Shown: positions 54,898 through 63,384 of the stretch, piece by piece
Layout: each line of letters starts with the position of its first letter
How positions within the stretch are numbered: position 1 is the stretch's first letter
NCBI RefSeq assembly: GCF_002741075.1
Contig: NZ_CP016634.1
Location: 136,001-200,000, forward strand
Direction: 5' to 3'
Origin: Pseudomonas putida
GTDB lineage: Bacteria > Pseudomonadota > Gammaproteobacteria > Pseudomonadales > Pseudomonadaceae
Length of the DNA stretch: 64,000 nt
Notes under the pieces: generated by a model
Seen by the model: the letters and a program-made list of their open reading frames with translations, nothing else
Databases searched by the model: none
What the model was told of the DNA's origin: nothing
Position numbers and translations under genes: made by a program

Positions 54898-55215
54898 TCA
54901 GAGCGCGAGGATGGCCTGGGCCAGTTGCGCGTCGCTGGCCTGCAGGCTTGGCAACTGCTGACGGATGTGAATGAACGCGCTTTCGAGCTTGGCGCCACGG
55001 ATGGCACCTTCGCTGCCGACGAAGGTTGCGGCATCGTCGCGAGCAGCCTGGACGATCTTGTTGTCACGGAACGACGAGGAAAGATCGGAGGTGGCATCGG
55101 TGGAGGCGGCTACACCGCGCACGACCGTGTCGGTGGTGACGACGAAGCTGGTGGCGTTGGCGGTGCCGGCCAGGGCCAGCAGCAGGGCGGCGCCGATGAG
55201 ATGTTTACGGGACAT
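54898..55215 (-). CDS. DUF2388-type exported protein (copy 3)
   Basis: 105 aa, signal peptide (HLIGAALLLALAGTANA), then DLSSSFRDNKIVQAARDDAA, GAIRGAKLESAFIHIRQQLP and AQAILAL. Start MSRKHLIG is preceded by CAGGAGTC; a longer frame upstream is not supported. First gene of the tandem array, 157 bases before copy 2. Confidence 0.85.
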   Translation of the reverse strand: MSRKHLIGAALLLALAGTANATSFVVTTDTVVRGVAASTDATSDLSSSFRDNKIVQAARDDAATFVGSEGAIRGAKLESAFIHIRQQLPSLQASDAQLAQAILAL

Positions 55216-55350
55216 GGTCGTGGACTCCTGCGTAAGGGTCTGGGTGGTTCTGTTTATCGTGCGCACGCTCGGCATCGTCGCGATGCTTTCAACCAAGCGG
55301 CTGACTAGAGCGTATCACGCGGCAGCGGTGCAGAGGTCAAGTGCCAGTGC

Positions 55351-55407
55351 TTTGCGCCAAACTGTTATGGTCGAAAACAAATATCGACTAACTGTACTGG
55401 TTTGCGC
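55351..55407. promoter_or_regulatory. direct repeats resembling a MocR-type operator
   Basis: AACTGTTATGG (55360-55370) and AACTGTACTGG (55390-55400) are spaced 30 bases apart start to start, each near a TTTGCGC. Paired direct repeats of this kind are used by MocR/GntR-PLP regulators. No such regulator gene is next to it in the window. Confidence 0.35.
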
Positions 55408-55439
55408 TGAGTGCTGCGAGCTAGAGCCCTGTAAAACAA

Positions 55440-55471
55440 AAAGCCCGTCGCGGTCTCCCACGACGGGCTTT
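55440..55471 (-). terminator. terminator of the DUF1127 gene
   Basis: AAAGCCCGTCG / CGACGGGCTTT, an 11-bp stem; on the minus strand a T-rich run follows. It lies 40 bases after the DUF1127 stop. Confidence 0.88.
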
Positions 55472-55510
55472 GGAGTTCTAGGGTGCCGGCCGAAGCCAGC
55501 GAGCCCGGGC

Positions 55511-55726
55511 TTAGCGCCAGAACGGCTTGCTCAGCTCTTCGAAACGCTGGGACTCGGTGATACCGGCATCAGCCAGCAGGCGACCGTCCAGGCGAGCGAG
55601 CTGACGGCGGCTGCTGACACGACGCTGCCACAGCAGCAGGGTCGACAGGGCGCGCAGAGGCAGCGAAGCGTGAGAGGCTTGAGCGTTGTTTTCGAAAACG
55701 AGGTCGGAACTGAGGGTACGTTCCAT
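55511..55726 (-). CDS. DUF1127 (YjiS-type) small basic protein
   Basis: 71 aa. The C-terminal 45 residues have the DUF1127 pattern: LLLWQRRVSSRRQLARLDGRLLADAGI, Arg-rich and probably helical, ending EELSKPFWR. Proteins of this family act in phosphate, carbon or RNA-linked regulation in some bacteria and bind RNA in a few; the role here is unknown. A GGAAGGATGACACATC ribosome region precedes it. Confidence 0.88.
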   Translation of the reverse strand: MERTLSSDLVFENNAQASHASLPLRALSTLLLWQRRVSSRRQLARLDGRLLADAGITESQRFEELSKPFWR

Positions 55727-56102
55727 GATGTGTCATCCTTCCGCTTATGGCGGCATTAGGTAGTGATTTAACTGATGCCAATGATCCTCCTCTGTCGTCC
55801 AGAACAGTAGATACAGTTCATCAGTATTGCGATGGCTCAGTTAACTGTCTAAGGCGACTGTTGCACTCGAAATTGGCGAAACTGTACCGGTGCGCACCTA
55901 TTTAGTGCATAAGTGAAAGAATGCGAAGGCAGGAAAGGAAGAAAGCGAGATTTTAAGCAGTACAGTAGTACAGTTTTATAAAGTCTGTGGGCGAGACCAC
56001 GACAGACTGTGTGGGTCAGAACGCAATCGCGGGACAGACCCGCCCTCACAGCAGTGAGGGCGGGTCTGTCCCGCGATGGGGGTCAAGGCAGGCTGTACTG
56101 GA
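55727..56102. other. 376-base gap with repeated ACTGT motifs
   Basis: No gene. The 250 bases upstream of the DUF1127 start hold many ACAGT/ACTGT copies: ACTGTATCTACTGTTCTGG (minus strand, near 55800-55820), CAGTTAACTG near 55840, TACAGT near 55880 and a tandem ACTGTACTACTGTACTGC near 55957-55975. These look like operator clusters. The far end holds the palindrome at 56026. Confidence 0.5.
56026..56077. terminator. perfect 23-bp inverted repeat, terminator/REP
   Basis: Arms at 56026-56048 and 56055-56077 are perfect reverse complements around the six-base loop CAGCAG. The arms contain GCGGGACAGACCCGC, a REP-like core. It lies 26 bases after the stop of the CoA-transferase gene on the minus strand. 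Confidence 0.85.
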
Positions 56103-57596
56103 TCAGCTGGCGAGCATGCGCCCGCTTTCTTCCAGATTTTCGTGCCAGCTCAGTGCTTCACGCAGAATATGCGGGGTGTGGCCACCACGCTGGCAAGCGC
56201 GGTCGAAGTAGTCGTTGAGTGCGGCGCGGTAGTCCGGGTGCACGCAGTTGTCGATGATCGCCCGAGCGCGCTCGCGTGGTGCCAGGCCACGCAGGTCGGC
56301 CAGACCTTGTTCGGTGACGAGGATGTCCACGTCATGCTCGGTGTGATCCACATGGCTGACCATTGGCACTACGCTGGAAATCGCGCCGCCTTTGGCGATC
56401 GACTTGGTGACGAACACCGCCAGATGGGCGTTGCGAGCGAAATCGCCGGAGCCGCCAATGCCGTTCATCATCTTGGTGCCGCAGACGTGGGTGGAGTTGA
56501 CGTTGCCGTAGATGTCGAACTCCAACGCTGTGTTGATGCCGATGATGCCCAGACGACGCACCACTTCAGGGTGGTTGGAGATCTCCTGCGGACGCAGCAC
56601 CAGCTTGTCCTTGTAGCGCTCCAGGTTGCCGAACACATCGGCGTTGCGGCGGGTCGACAGGGTGATCGAGCTGCCCGAGGCAAAGCGCAGCTTGCCGGCG
56701 TCGATCAGGTCGAAAGTCGAATCCTGCAGTACTTCGGAGTACATGGTCAGGTCTTCGAACGGCGACTCGATCAGGCCGCACATGACCGCGTTGGCGATGC
56801 TGCCGATGCCGGCCTGCAGTGGCCCGAGCTTGTTGGTCATGCGGCCGGCGTCCACTTCACGCTTGAAGAAGTCGATCAGGTGGTCGGCGATGGCCTGGGT
56901 TTCGTTGTCCGGTGGCAGCACGGTAGACGGCGAGTCCGGTTGGTCGCTGATCACGATGCCGACGATCTTGGCCGGGTCGATCGGGATCGCGGTGCTACCA
57001 ATGCGATCATCGACTTTAACCAGCGGGATCGGAGTGCGCGTTGGGCGATAGGTCGGGATATAGATGTCGTGCAAGCCTTCGAGGTTGGCGTTGTGCGACA
57101 GGTTGATTTCGACGATCACCTGCTTGGCGAAGATCGCGAAGCTGGCCGAGTTACCCACGGACGTAGTCGGGACGATATGGCCTTGTTCGGTGATCGCCAC
57201 GGCCTCGATGACCGCAATGTCCGGCAGCTTGAGCTGTTGGTTGCGCAGTTGCTCGACGGTTTCCGACAGGTGCTGGTCGATGAACATCACCTGGCCGTCG
57301 TTGATGGCCTTGCGCAGGGTGCTGTCTACCTGGAACGGCATGCGGCGAGCGAGCACGCCAGCCTCGGTCAGCTGCTTGTCCAGGTCGTTGCCCAGGCTGG
57401 CGCCGGTCATCAGGCTGATCTTCAGGGGCGACTGCTTGGCGCGTTCGGCCAGGGCATGTGGCACGGCCTTGGCTTCGCCGGCGCGGGTGAAACCGCTCAT
57501 GCCGACGGTCATGCCGTCCTGGATCAGGCCAGCGGCATCAGCCGCACTCATTACCTTGCTGTGCAGGGAGGACAAGCGGATACGATCACGGTACAT
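56103..57596 (-). CDS. acetyl-CoA hydrolase/succinate CoA-transferase family
   Basis: 497 aa, class I CoA-transferase fold. N-terminal start VMSAADAAGLIQDGMTVGMSGFT, glycine loop GIGGSGDFARNA (near residue 395) and the family core EFDIYGNVNSTHVCGTKMMNG. Such enzymes move CoA from acetyl- or propionyl-CoA to succinate or act as hydrolases (ScpC/AarC/Cat1 group); the catalytic glutamate is presumably in TSVGNS...E but I could not fix it. It lies in the minus direction, 126 bases from the pnt terminator. Confidence 0.9.
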   Translation of the reverse strand: MYRDRIRLSSLHSKVMSAADAAGLIQDGMTVGMSGFTRAGEAKAVPHALAERAKQSPLKISLMTGASLGNDLDKQLTEAGVLARRMPFQVDSTLRKAINDGQVMFIDQHLSETVEQLRNQQLKLPDIAVIEAVAITEQGHIVPTTSVGNSASFAIFAKQVIVEINLSHNANLEGLHDIYIPTYRPTRTPIPLVKVDDRIGSTAIPIDPAKIVGIVISDQPDSPSTVLPPDNETQAIADHLIDFFKREVDAGRMTNKLGPLQAGIGSIANAVMCGLIESPFEDLTMYSEVLQDSTFDLIDAGKLRFASGSSITLSTRRNADVFGNLERYKDKLVLRPQEISNHPEVVRRLGIIGINTALEFDIYGNVNSTHVCGTKMMNGIGGSGDFARNAHLAVFVTKSIAKGGAISSVVPMVSHVDHTEHDVDILVTEQGLADLRGLAPRERARAIIDNCVHPDYRAALNDYFDRACQRGGHTPHILREALSWHENLEESGRMLAS

Positions 57597-57721
57597 GGAT
57601 TGTTATCTCGGGCTACTGAAGCTACTGGAGCGCAGTCTAGAGATTTCGCCCGTTGCCGTCCCACGACCATGGTCGTAGGCGAAGGCTGGATTTAGAGCCG
57701 TTGATCTGGATCATGCAAATG

Positions 57722-57753
57722 AAAAACCCCCGGGGATGACACCCGGGGGTTTT
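57722..57753 (-). terminator. terminator of the pnt operon
   Basis: AAAACCCCCGGG / CCCGGGGGTTTT with a short loop; on the minus strand five T follow directly. Confidence 0.9.
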
Positions 57754-57762
57754 ATGGGATTG

Positions 57763-57788
57763 CCTGCGCTTCTATATAGAAGCGCAGG
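57763..57788. repeat. perfect 26-bp palindrome after pntB
   Basis: CCTGCGCTTCTAT followed by its exact reverse complement, no loop. It lies 12 bases after the pntB stop and just before the terminator. Confidence 0.85.
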
Positions 57789-57800
57789 TGAGGCCGGCGA

Positions 57801-59237
57801 TCACTCCACGGCCTTGACCATGTCTTCGATCACTTTCTTGGCATCCCCGAACACCATCATGGTCTTGTCCAGGTAGAACAGCTCGTTGTCCAGGCCCGCG
57901 TAGCCGCTGGCCATGGAGCGCTTGTTGACGATGATGGTCTTGGCCTTGAACGCCTCGAGGATCGGCATGCCGGCGATCGGCGACTTGGGGTCGTTCTTCG
58001 CTGCCGGGTTGACCACGTCGTTGGCGCCCAGCACCAGGACCACGTCGGCCTGGCCGAATTCGGCGTTGATGTCTTCCATCTCGAAGACCTGGTCGTACGG
58101 CACCTCGGCTTCGGCCAGCAGCACGTTCATGTGCCCAGGCATACGCCCTGCCACGGGGTGGATCGCGTACTTCACGGTCACGCCATTGTGGGTCAGCTTC
58201 TCGGTCAGCTCCTTGAGCGCATGCTGGGCGCGGGCCACCGCCAGGCCGTAGCCAGGCACGATGATCACGCTGTCGGCGTTGCTCAGCAGGAAGGTCGCAT
58301 CGTCGGCGGAGCCGGACTTCACCGGACGCTGCTCCTGGGAGCCCGCGCTGGCGCCGGCATCGGTATCGCCGCCGAAACCACCAAGGATGACGTTGAAGAA
58401 CGAACGGTTCATCGCCTTGCACATGATGTACGAGAGGATCGCACCGCTGGAGCCGACCAGGGAGCCTGCGATGATCAGCATCGAGTTGTTCAGCGAGAAG
58501 CCGATACCGGCCGCCGCCCAGCCCGAATAGCTGTTGAGCATCGACACCACCACCGGCATGTCGGCGCCACCGATCGGAATAATGATCAGCACGCCCATGA
58601 TGAACGCCAACGCGAGCATCAGGGTGAAGGCACTGTAATGGCCAGTGAAGGTGAACAGCAGGCCCAGGGCGATGGTGGCCAGGCCCAGGATCAGGTTCAG
58701 CTTGTGCTGACCGGCGAACTGTACCGGTGCGCCTTGGAACAGGCGGAACTTGTACTTGCCCGAGAGCTTGCCGAAGGCGATGACCGAGCCGGAGAAGGTG
58801 ATGGCACCAATCGCCGCGCCCAGGAACAGCTCCAGGCGGTTACCGGTGGGGATCGGGTCGCTGATGCTGGCGACAATGCCCAGCGACTGCGGCTCGAGCA
58901 CTGCGGCAATGGCGATGAACACCGCGGCCAGACCGATCATGCTGTGCATGAAGGCTACCAGCTCGGGCATCTTGGTCATCTCGACGCGCTTGGCCATGAT
59001 CGAACCGGCACTGCCGCCGATCAACAGGCCGACGATGACGTAGCCGATGCCAGCGGTGGCCAGCTCGGCACCGAGCTTATAGATGAGGCCGACGGTGGTG
59101 AGGATCGCGATCCCCATGCCGATCATGCCGAACAGGTTGCCCCGGCGTGAGGTGGTCGGGTGCGAGAGGCCCTTGAGCGCCTGGATGAAGCAGACCGAGG
59201 CGACCAGGTAGAGAAGCGTTACCAGATTCATGCTCAT
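57801..59237 (-). CDS. pntB: NAD(P) transhydrogenase subunit beta
   Basis: Membrane and NADP(H)-binding subunit of proton-translocating transhydrogenase, 478 aa. About nine helices in the first 300 residues, then a soluble domain with VIIVPGYGLAVARAQHALKELTEKL (near residue 310), HPVAGRMPGHMNVLLAEA and VVLVLGANDVVNPAA. Start MSMNLVTLLYLV is chosen; the frame upstream of it overlaps pntAb and is not conserved. Confidence 0.94.
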   Translation of the reverse strand: MSMNLVTLLYLVASVCFIQALKGLSHPTTSRRGNLFGMIGMGIAILTTVGLIYKLGAELATAGIGYVIVGLLIGGSAGSIMAKRVEMTKMPELVAFMHSMIGLAAVFIAIAAVLEPQSLGIVASISDPIPTGNRLELFLGAAIGAITFSGSVIAFGKLSGKYKFRLFQGAPVQFAGQHKLNLILGLATIALGLLFTFTGHYSAFTLMLALAFIMGVLIIIPIGGADMPVVVSMLNSYSGWAAAGIGFSLNNSMLIIAGSLVGSSGAILSYIMCKAMNRSFFNVILGGFGGDTDAGASAGSQEQRPVKSGSADDATFLLSNADSVIIVPGYGLAVARAQHALKELTEKLTHNGVTVKYAIHPVAGRMPGHMNVLLAEAEVPYDQVFEMEDINAEFGQADVVLVLGANDVVNPAAKNDPKSPIAGMPILEAFKAKTIIVNKRSMASGYAGLDNELFYLDKTMMVFGDAKKVIEDMVKAVE

Positions 59238-59239
59238 GC

Positions 59240-59554
59240 TTACTTCTGCCCCTCGTTCTTGGTTTTCTTCTTGAACATTTCCAGCATGCGGCGGGTGACC
59301 AGGAAACCACCGAAGACGTTGACCGCCGCCAGGGCCACGGCCAGGGTGCCCATGATCTTGCCTGCCGGGGTCACGGTCAGTGCGGCGGCCAGCATCGCGC
59401 CCACGATGACGATCGCGGAGATGGCGTTGGTGACTGCCATCAGTGGCGTGTGCAGCGCCGGGGTGACGTTCCAGACCACGTGGTAACCGACATAGATGGC
59501 CAGCACGAAAATGATCAGGTTGTAGATGCCATGGGAAATCAGCATGTCTTCCAT
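59240..59554 (-). CDS. pntAb: NAD(P) transhydrogenase subunit alpha part 2
   Basis: 104 aa, three to four helices, the membrane portion of the alpha subunit made as a separate protein. NVFGGFLVTRRMLEMFKKK at the C-terminus is the usual end. It lies 11 bases after pntAa and its stop is 2 bases before the pntB start, so the operon is translationally coupled. Confidence 0.92.
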   Translation of the reverse strand: MEDMLISHGIYNLIIFVLAIYVGYHVVWNVTPALHTPLMAVTNAISAIVIVGAMLAAALTVTPAGKIMGTLAVALAAVNVFGGFLVTRRMLEMFKKKTKNEGQK

Positions 59555-59565
59555 TGTCGTGCTCC

Positions 59566-60687
59566 TTAACCGTTCTTGCGCACGACCTGGCCGTCACGGC
59601 ACATCAGGCACGCGGCGACAATGTCGTCTTCGAGGTTGATCACCAGCGCGCCGTCCTTGTCGAACAGCAGCTTCATGAAGTCCAGCAGGTTGCGTGCGTA
59701 CAGCGCTGAGGCATCGGCAGCGACCTGGGCTGGCAGATTGGTTGGGCCGACGATGGTCACGCCCTGCGTCATCACCACTTGGTCCGCTACGGTCAGTGGG
59801 CAGTTACCGCCTTGGGCGGCGGCTAGGTCGATGACCACCGCGCCGGGTTTCATCTGGGCGACGGTCTCGGCGCTGAGCAGCGTCGGCGCCTTGCGCCCGG
59901 GAATCAGTGCGGTGGTGATAACGATATCGGCTTGCTTGGCGCGCTCGTGCACAGCCTGGGCCTGGCGTTGCATCCAGCTGGCCGGCATGGGGCGGGCGTA
60001 GCCGCCGACGCCTTCGGCGCATTCGCGTTCCTCGTCGGTCTCGTAGGGCACGTCGATGAACTTGGCGCCCAGGGACTCGATCTGCTCCTTCACGGCCGGG
60101 CGTACGTCCGACGCCTCGATCACCGCCCCCAGCCGCTTGGCCGTGGCGATGGCCTGCAGGCCCGCGACGCCGGCGCCGAGGATCAGCACGCGTGCGGCTT
60201 TCACCGTACCGGCGGCGGTCATCAGCATGGGCATGAAGCGTGGATAGTGATGAGCCGCCAGCAACACGGCCTTGTAACCGGCGATGTTGGCCTGGGATGA
60301 CAACACGTCGAGGCTCTGGGCGCGCGACGTGCGCGGCGCAGCTTCGAGGGCGAAGGCGGTGATGCCGCGCTCGGCCATCTTGGCGATCATGTCGTTGTTG
60401 AACGGGTTGAGCATGCCCACCAGCAGCGTACCGCTGTTGATCTGGGCAAGCTCCTGATCACTGGGCGCGACGACCTTGAGCACCAATTGCGCGCCGAAGG
60501 CATCGGCGGCGTTGCCCAGGGAAGCGCCAGCGGCCTCATAGGCACTGTCCGGAATGCTGGCATTGAGCCCGGCCCCCCGTTGGACGGTGACCTGATGACC
60601 CTGGCCAACCAGCTTCTTGATGGTTTCCGGGGTGGCGGCGACCCGCGTTTCGCCCGTCTGCGTCTCGAGAGGAACACCAATGTGCAC
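59566..60687 (-). CDS. pntAa: NAD(P) transhydrogenase subunit alpha part 1
   Basis: NAD(H)-binding soluble subunit, 373 aa, similar to alanine dehydrogenase. Starts MHIGVPLETQTGETRVAATP; the dinucleotide fold is VLILGAGVAGLQAIATAKRLGA with VIEASDVR closing it, and TTALIPGRKAPTLL follows. The start codon is GTG, with AGGAGAATTAA before it. The operon can move reducing power between NADH and NADPH using the proton gradient. A structured leader precedes it. Confidence 0.94.
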   Translation of the reverse strand: MHIGVPLETQTGETRVAATPETIKKLVGQGHQVTVQRGAGLNASIPDSAYEAAGASLGNAADAFGAQLVLKVVAPSDQELAQINSGTLLVGMLNPFNNDMIAKMAERGITAFALEAAPRTSRAQSLDVLSSQANIAGYKAVLLAAHHYPRFMPMLMTAAGTVKAARVLILGAGVAGLQAIATAKRLGAVIEASDVRPAVKEQIESLGAKFIDVPYETDEERECAEGVGGYARPMPASWMQRQAQAVHERAKQADIVITTALIPGRKAPTLLSAETVAQMKPGAVVIDLAAAQGGNCPLTVADQVVMTQGVTIVGPTNLPAQVAADASALYARNLLDFMKLLFDKDGALVINLEDDIVAACLMCRDGQVVRKNG

Positions 60688-61107
60688 GACTTAATTCTCC
60701 TGCGGTGACCTTTTGTATTTGTTGAAGCCAGCGCACTTCGGGTGGTGCGTCTGGTGCGGCCGTTCAGCACGAACCCGCCGGTTCCGGGGCGGGCCGAGCA
60801 TTTTGCAGACGAACCGAAGGGGCTTCAACCGGTTCTGAAGCGATACGAAGCCAAAACTACAAGTCACCCTGTGACCGTATGTCGCAACAAGCTGGAAGCA
60901 GCCTGTCAAACAAAGGGTATTCGGAGATTACGAGAAAAACTGCAATTTTTTGTAGGCGTTTCGCGGATGCGTTCGTAGATGTCGCAAATAAGCGCTGAAA
61001 GCCGCGTGGTTGGCAGGCTTGAAGGCATTTTTGGTGCAACCTGAACAGTTTTCGGATTAGCGACAATTCCGTATATCTGTAGGTGTTTAAAATAATTGAC
61101 TACAGGG
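60688..61107. other. 420-base gap between pntAa and gcdR
   Basis: Contains the pnt leader structure (60721-60829). Beyond it, 60840-61107 is more AT-rich and has no clear gene. A TTGACT near 61097 faces the plus strand, where no gene follows. The pnt promoter must lie upstream (towards 60850-60950 on the minus strand), but I cannot place it confidently. Confidence 0.6.
60721..60829 (-). promoter_or_regulatory. structured 5' leader of the pnt operon (candidate riboregulator)
   Basis: GTTGAAGCC (60721-60729) is the exact complement of GGCTTCAAC (60821-60829), a 9-bp closing stem. Inside are three hairpins: CGCAC-N8-GTGCG (60732-60749), GTGC-N9-GCAC (60754-60770) and CCCGCC-N8-GGCGGG (60774-60793). 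CTTCGG (60736-60741) can instead pair with CCGAAG (60814-60819), competing with the first hairpin. It sits about 33 bases upstream of the GTG start on the same strand. Not a family I recognise. Confidence 0.5.
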
Positions 61108-62025
61108 TCAGATTCGCGTGTCGCTCCGATGCGTCGCGGTGTAGTGCTCGGCTTGTTGCACCAGCCAGTCACGGAAGGCGCGCAATGATGCCGATTCCAG
61201 CTTGCGCTCTGGAATCATCAGGTAATACGCCTTGGCGCTGGCCAGGGTATGACCGTTGGCGATAACCAGCCTGCCCTCCTCCAGTTCGCGCTGGATCAGG
61301 AACGGCGGGATCAGGGCGATACCCATCTCGTGCATGGCTGCCTGGGCCAGCATCGAGAATAGCTCATAGCGTGGGCCTGTCATGTCGCGCTCCACGTTCA
61401 TGTCCAGGCTCCCGAACCATTGCCGCCAAGCATAGGGGCGGGTGGTCTGTTGCAGTAGGGGCTGCTCGGCGATACGCCGTGGGTCCAGGCTGCCCTGCCC
61501 GTCCAGCAGCGCCGGGCTGCACACCGGCACGGGGTTTTCGCCCATCAGCCGGTGGGATTGGGTGCCAGACCAGTCCCCATCGCCGAAGTAGATGGCGGCA
61601 TCGAAGGCCGTGTCGGCGAAGAGGAAGGGGCGCGTGCGGTTGGTGAGATTCACCGTGACGTCCGGGTGACGTTGCTGGAAGTCCTTCAGGCGTGGCAGCA
61701 GCCATTGCGTGCCGAAGGTCGGCACTACGGCGAGCTCGATCACGTTCGCACCTTGCTGGCGCATTACCGACAAGGTATCGCGCTCGACGGCATCGAGTTG
61801 GGCGGCCACCTGGCGACTATAGGACAAGCCCGCCTCGGTCAATTTCACCCCTCGGCGGGAGCGGCGGAACAACTCGACATTCAAAAAGGCTTCGAGACCA
61901 CCGATTTGCCGACAGACGGCACCCTGCGTCAGAGCCAGTTCCTGGGCTGCCTTGGTGAAGCTCTCGTGGCGTGCGGCCGCCTCGAAGCAGACCAATGCCG
62001 TGGTGCTGGGAATCTTGCGGCGCAT
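61108..62025 (-). CDS. gcdR: LysR-type regulator GcdR of glutarate catabolism
   Basis: 305 aa. N-terminal winged helix-turn-helix (TALVCFEAAARHESFTKAAQELALTQGAVCRQI, about residues 10-45) and a periplasmic-binding-protein-like effector domain (about 90-300). Divergent from gcdH, 163 bases away, the usual place for the activator of glutaryl-CoA dehydrogenase in P. putida. Start MRRKIPSTT is chosen; an upstream frame of 62 residues is not supported. Confidence 0.88.
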   Translation of the reverse strand: MRRKIPSTTALVCFEAAARHESFTKAAQELALTQGAVCRQIGGLEAFLNVELFRRSRRGVKLTEAGLSYSRQVAAQLDAVERDTLSVMRQQGANVIELAVVPTFGTQWLLPRLKDFQQRHPDVTVNLTNRTRPFLFADTAFDAAIYFGDGDWSGTQSHRLMGENPVPVCSPALLDGQGSLDPRRIAEQPLLQQTTRPYAWRQWFGSLDMNVERDMTGPRYELFSMLAQAAMHEMGIALIPPFLIQRELEEGRLVIANGHTLASAKAYYLMIPERKLESASLRAFRDWLVQQAEHYTATHRSDTRI

Positions 62026-62188
62026 GTACGTCAACCTCACTTGTAAGGCGGATAATCTGGCGATTTTTAGTTTTACGAAGTGAGAAAATATCACTAATCG
62101 GTGCGCAATCCTCGTTTGTCCAGACGGCCGATCAGGCCTAGGATCAAAGCACAAGAAACTCCGCTTCCCTATTTCGAGGTATTCGCTC

Positions 62189-63370
62189 ATGGCCGGTAAA
62201 GCAAGCTTCAACTGGATCGACCCGCTGCTGCTGGATCAGCAGCTCACTGAAGAAGAGCGCATGGTCCGTGACAGCGCTTATCAGTTCGCCCAGGACAAGC
62301 TGGCACCCCGTGTGCTGGAGGCCTTCCGCCACGAGCAGACCGATCCTGCAATCTTCCGTGAGATGGGTGAAGTCGGCCTGCTCGGCGCTACCATCCCGGT
62401 CGAATACGGCGGCAGCGGATTGAACTACGTCTGCTATGGCCTGATTGCCCGTGAAGTGGAACGCATCGACTCCGGCTATCGCTCGATGATGAGCGTGCAG
62501 TCGTCGCTGGTTATGGTGCCGATCAACGAGTTCGGCAGCGAAGCGCAGAAACAGAAGTACCTGCCCAAGCTCGCCGCTGGTGAGTGGATCGGCTGTTTCG
62601 GCCTGACCGAGCCGAACCACGGGTCTGACCCGGGATCGATGATCACCCGTGCGCGCAAGGCCGACGGCGGCTACCGCCTCACCGGCAGCAAGATGTGGAT
62701 CACCAACAGCCCGATCGCCGATGTCTTCGTGGTATGGGCCAAGGATGATGCTGGCGATATCCGCGGCTTCATCCTCGAAAAGGGCTGGGAAGGCCTGAGC
62801 GCCCCGGCCATCCATGGCAAGGTCGGCCTGCGCGCCTCGATCACCGGCGAGATCGTCATGGACAACGTGTTCGTACCGGAAGAAAACATGTTCCCGGAAG
62901 TCCGCGGTCTGAAGGGGCCGTTCACCTGCCTTAACTCGGCCCGCTACGGCATTTCCTGGGGCGCCCTGGGTGCAGCCGAGGCCTGCTGGCACACTGCGCG
63001 CCAATACACGCTGGACCGCAAGCAGTTCGGTCGCCCGTTGGCTGCCAACCAATTGATCCAAAAGAAGCTGGCCGACATGCAGACCGAGATCACGCTGGCG
63101 CTGCAGGGCTGCCTACGCCTGGGCCGGATGAAGGACGAAGGCACCGCGGCGGTGGAAATCACCTCCATCATGAAGCGCAACTCCTGTGGCAAGGCCCTGG
63201 ACATCGCGCGGATGGCGCGCGATATGCTCGGTGGCAATGGGATCTCCGACGAGTTCGGCGTGGCCCGTCACCTGGTCAACCTCGAAGTGGTCAACACTTA
63301 TGAAGGTACTCACGACGTGCACGCGCTGATCCTGGGTCGTGCGCAGACTGGTATCCAGGCGTTCTATTGA
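62189..63370 (+). CDS. gcdH: glutaryl-CoA dehydrogenase
   Basis: Oxidises and decarboxylates glutaryl-CoA to crotonyl-CoA in lysine and glutarate breakdown. 393 aa, acyl-CoA dehydrogenase fold. FAD and substrate motifs [14 protein letters not shown] and [13 protein letters not shown] are clear. The catalytic base is E372 in [15 protein letters not shown], a strong GCDH signature. Adjacent to its likely regulator gcdR and a CoA-transferase. Confidence 0.95.
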   Translation: MAGKASFNWIDPLLLDQQLTEEERMVRDSAYQFAQDKLAPRVLEAFRHEQTDPAIFREMGEVGLLGATIPVEYGGSGLNYVCYGLIAREVERIDSGYRSMMSVQSSLVMVPINEFGSEAQKQKYLPKLAAGEWIGCFGLTEPNHGSDPGSMITRARKADGGYRLTGSKMWITNSPIADVFVVWAKDDAGDIRGFILEKGWEGLSAPAIHGKVGLRASITGEIVMDNVFVPEENMFPEVRGLKGPFTCLNSARYGISWGALGAAEACWHTARQYTLDRKQFGRPLAANQLIQKKLADMQTEITLALQGCLRLGRMKDEGTAAVEITSIMKRNSCGKALDIARMARDMLGGNGISDEFGVARHLVNLEVVNTYEGTHDVHALILGRAQTGIQAFY

Positions 63371-63384
63371 TAGAGGAGCCGGCC

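Noticed and set aside
58131..59150. 339-codon open frame opposite pntB
   Set aside because: Low-complexity antisense translation with no ribosome site or homology.
59238..59597. Upstream extension of the pntB frame giving a 598-aa product
   Set aside because: It overlaps pntAb on the same strand and the added part does not look like protein; pntB starts at 59237.
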